The position numbers and the translations under genes were made by a program. Below the pieces are notes generated by a model. The model was given only the letters and a program-made list of their open reading frames with translations, had not been told where the DNA came from and searched no databases. A DNA stretch of 35,464 nt from Bacteroidales bacterium (GTDB lineage Bacteria; Bacteroidota; Bacteroidia; Bacteroidales; Tenuifilaceae). The DNA lies in NCBI GenBank assembly GCA_018056955.1, contig JAGPEQ010000021.1, positions 1-35,464 of the forward strand, in the 5' to 3' direction. Numbering within the stretch: the stretch's first letter is position 1; every line of letters starts with the position of its first letter. Below are positions 33,684 through 35,464 of the stretch, one piece after another.

Positions 33684-35464
33684 TTACTTCAACTCAATTA
33701 TCATAGCCGAGCGGGGCGAAAGCTGAATCTTTGCAAGGTTTTCAACCTTATTTCCGGAAATAATATCAATTCCGCTCGTTTTGTTGGAAAGGAACTCAGC
33801 AAAGCGAGAGGTATCCAAAACCTTGGGTTGATAACCGTTATGAAGAATAACCATCACGGTTTGCTCTGAGTTATGGCGGAAATAAACATATACCTCATTC
33901 TCAGGGATAAAATGGGTTAATTTTCCGTTGTGAATGGCAGTAGCCGTTTTGCGCCAATTCAGGATGGTAGACATGTAGTTCCAGATTTCATTTTGGCGCT
34001 TTGTTCTACCCTCAGGGGTAAAAGCCGACTTGGAATCGGTTGGCCATCCGCCAGGAAAATCGCGGCGAATATCGCCATGCCCCTTGGCATCATCGCCGGG
34101 CAGTAAAATCTCAGTTCCGTAGTAAATTTGAGGAATGCCACGGGTAGTAAGCAGGAATGCCATGGCGAGTTTTAAACGGCCTAATGCCTGAGAAGAATCG
34201 CGCTGGAAACGGCCGATATCGTGATTATCGGCAAAGATGAAAAGTTTATCGGGATTTGGGTAAACAAAGTCGTGGGCAATAATCTCGTAAAGGCGTGCCA
34301 GTCCCGTATCCCATCCATCCTTCTCATCAAATGCCTTGTGCATGGCAAACATCAGGGGGAAATCCATTACAATCTCTAGGTTCGAGTTATACCCATCGCG
34401 GTTTTTGGCATCCTTTTGCCAGTATGCCACCCAAGCAGGATAGTTTACCCAGGTTTCGCCAACAATGCTGAAGTTAGGATATTCATTCTGAACCGCAGCG
34501 CACCACTGGGCCATGAAATGCTTATCACAATAAGGATGGGTATCCATTCGGATGCCATCCAACCCGGCATACTCAATCCACCAGATACTGTTCTGTATTA
34601 GGTAGTTGGCAAGGTATGGGTTTCGCTGGTTAAGGTCGGGCATGTGGCCGTCGAACCAACCGTCGGCCATTAGGCTGCTATCGGCAACCGAAGCATGCGG
34701 GTCGAAGGTGGTAGGAATGCGGTAGTTTGTCCGTTTGTAATCGGGGTAAAGGTTGAACCAGTTCTTCATGGGCACATCCTTCATCCACCAGTGCTCACCC
34801 CCGCAGTGGTTGAAAACCATATCCTTAACTACCTTAATGCCCTGGGCGTGGGCTTTATCAATGAATTCCTTGTAAAGCTCATTGCTACCCAGGCGGGGGT
34901 CAACCCTGTAAAAATCGGTAATGGCATAGCCATGGTACGACCACGAAGGCTGGTTGCTCTCGAGCACAGGATTTAACCAAAGCGCTGTTACTCCCAGTTG
35001 TTTAAAATAGTCGAGGTGATTCAGAATACCCTGAATATCGCCGCCGTGACGGGCGTAAGGTTCATTGCGGTCAACCTTATCAGTATATCCGCTAACTTGG
35101 TCAATTGCAGGGTTTCCGTTGGAAAACCTGTCGGGGTAAACCAGGTAAACCACATCGGAATTATCAAAGCCTTTGCGGTTGGCTGAGCCAGCTTGACGGG
35201 CTTTAAGTTCGTAAGCATAAGTTAGTGGTTTACCCTTAGGAAAGGTAAACTTAATATCAATACTCCCTGGCTTGGCATCGGGTTTAACGGTTAGGTTGAT
35301 GAAGATATAGTTTGGATTTTCAACCCTATCGATACCAACAAGATCGATATTGGGGTTGTTGATAGAAACCTGTGCCGAGGCAATATTTTTCCCGTAAACC
35401 AGAAGCTGAAGGTTTGGATTATTCATACCAACCCACCAGCAAGGGGGTTCGATACGCTCAACCG
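33684..35464 (-). CDS. Cyclomaltodextrinase/neopullulanase-like GH13 enzyme, 5' end beyond the window
   Basis: The reading frame stays open to the right edge, so the start is missing. The ATG at 35426 is internal: the codons before it read VERIEPPCWWVG, the conserved beginning of the cyclomaltodextrinase N-terminal domain. That domain is followed by a GH13 barrel with VVKDMVFNHCGG, the nucleophile Asp codon 34542-34544 (GIRMDTHPY), the acid/base Glu codon 34455-34457 (IVGETWVNY) and the transition-state Asp codon 34218-34220 (DNHDIGRF). A C-terminal beta domain ends MIIELK. At least 592 residues are visible. The family (as in Bacteroides SusA) hydrolyses maltooligosaccharides, pullulan or cyclodextrins, usually in the periplasm; a signal peptide would lie off-window. 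It is the upstream gene of the GH13 pair. Confidence 0.93.
   Translation of the reverse strand, partial: VERIEPPCWWVGMNNPNLQLLVYGKNIASAQVSINNPNIDLVGIDRVENPNYIFINLTVKPDAKPGSIDIKFTFPKGKPLTYAYELKARQAGSANRKGFDNSDVVYLVYPDRFSNGNPAIDQVSGYTDKVDRNEPYARHGGDIQGILNHLDYFKQLGVTALWLNPVLESNQPSWSYHGYAITDFYRVDPRLGSNELYKEFIDKAHAQGIKVVKDMVFNHCGGEHWWMKDVPMKNWFNLYPDYKRTNYRIPTTFDPHASVADSSLMADGWFDGHMPDLNQRNPYLANYLIQNSIWWIEYAGLDGIRMDTHPYCDKHFMAQWCAAVQNEYPNFSIVGETWVNYPAWVAYWQKDAKNRDGYNSNLEIVMDFPLMFAMHKAFDEKDGWDTGLARLYEIIAHDFVYPNPDKLFIFADNHDIGRFQRDSSQALGRLKLAMAFLLTTRGIPQIYYGTEILLPGDDAKGHGDIRRDFPGGWPTDSKSAFTPEGRTKRQNEIWNYMSTILNWRKTATAIHNGKLTHFIPENEVYVYFRHNSEQTVMVILHNGYQPKVLDTSRFAEFLSNKTSGIDIISGNKVENLAKIQLSPRSAMIIELK

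Noticed and set aside
35426..35428. ATG as the start of the right-edge GH13 gene
   Set aside because: The frame is open to the edge and the upstream codons encode the conserved VERIEPPCWWVG segment, so the ATG is internal and the gene is partial.
31282..35464. A complete starch utilisation (Sus) locus
   Set aside because: Only two GH13 enzymes are visible; no SusC, SusD, SusR or alpha-glucosidase gene lies in the window.

Overview
The window looks like a chromosomal segment of a Bacteroidota bacterium, probably a Bacteroidales-type anaerobe. The evidence is the block rimO-ftsY-DUF4295-rpmG-rpmB; families largely confined to this phylum (DUF4295, DUF6340-like, DUF6588, PorT-type barrels); promoters of the TTG-N19-21-TAnnTTTG type; starts without clear Shine-Dalgarno sequences; and starch-active GH13 lipoproteins. 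Base composition is moderately AT-rich, except for one insertion sequence that is visibly more GC-rich.

Layout, left to right. (1) 12-3019, plus strand: a compact selenium-mobilisation operon of yedF, a cysteine desulfurase, a DUF3343 Se/S carrier-like protein and selD, with junctions of only a few bases or overlapping. (2) 3131-5012: a protein built of two internal repeats, a small acidic conserved protein and a secreted thioredoxin-fold protein. (3) 5093-8919, minus: gyrA followed by a TPR protein. (4) 9108-12268, plus: clpC and tpx. (5) 12318-16844, minus: rimO, ftsY, DUF4295, rpmG, rpmB, cinA and tRNA-Thr(CGT). (6) 16984-18819, minus: a DUF6340-like lipoprotein and fabG. (7) 18989-21316, plus: a large membrane sensor (Cache-HAMP-GAF-PAS) with no output domain. 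(8) 21355-22827: an IS5/IS1182-like element with inverted repeats and a 4-bp target duplication; its transposase is broken by an in-frame TGA. (9) 22840-23805, minus: a DUF6588 protein. (10) 23931-26046, plus: rarA-kdsA. (11) 26033-30700, minus: a hybrid histidine kinase, an outer-membrane barrel protein, a cardiolipin synthase and an SDR oxidoreductase. (12) 30925-31000: tRNA-Lys(TTT) with its own promoter and terminator. (13) 31282-35464, minus: two GH13 enzymes, the second running off the right edge.

Genes that work together. The first four genes form a selenium delivery route: the desulfurase and YedF/DUF3343 would deliver Se to SelD, which makes selenophosphate. No selA, selB, selC or mnmH is visible, so the use of that selenophosphate is unknown here. 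The two amylases would together degrade alpha-glucans at the cell surface and in the periplasm. The ribosomal-protein block is separated from ftsY-rimO by a strong hairpin. Every intergenic stretch is under 300 bases. The most unusual features are the selenium cassette, the IS that separated a gene from what appears to be its terminator, the output-less sensor and the two-repeat protein. No CRISPR array, phage, toxin-antitoxin pair or recognisable defence system was seen.
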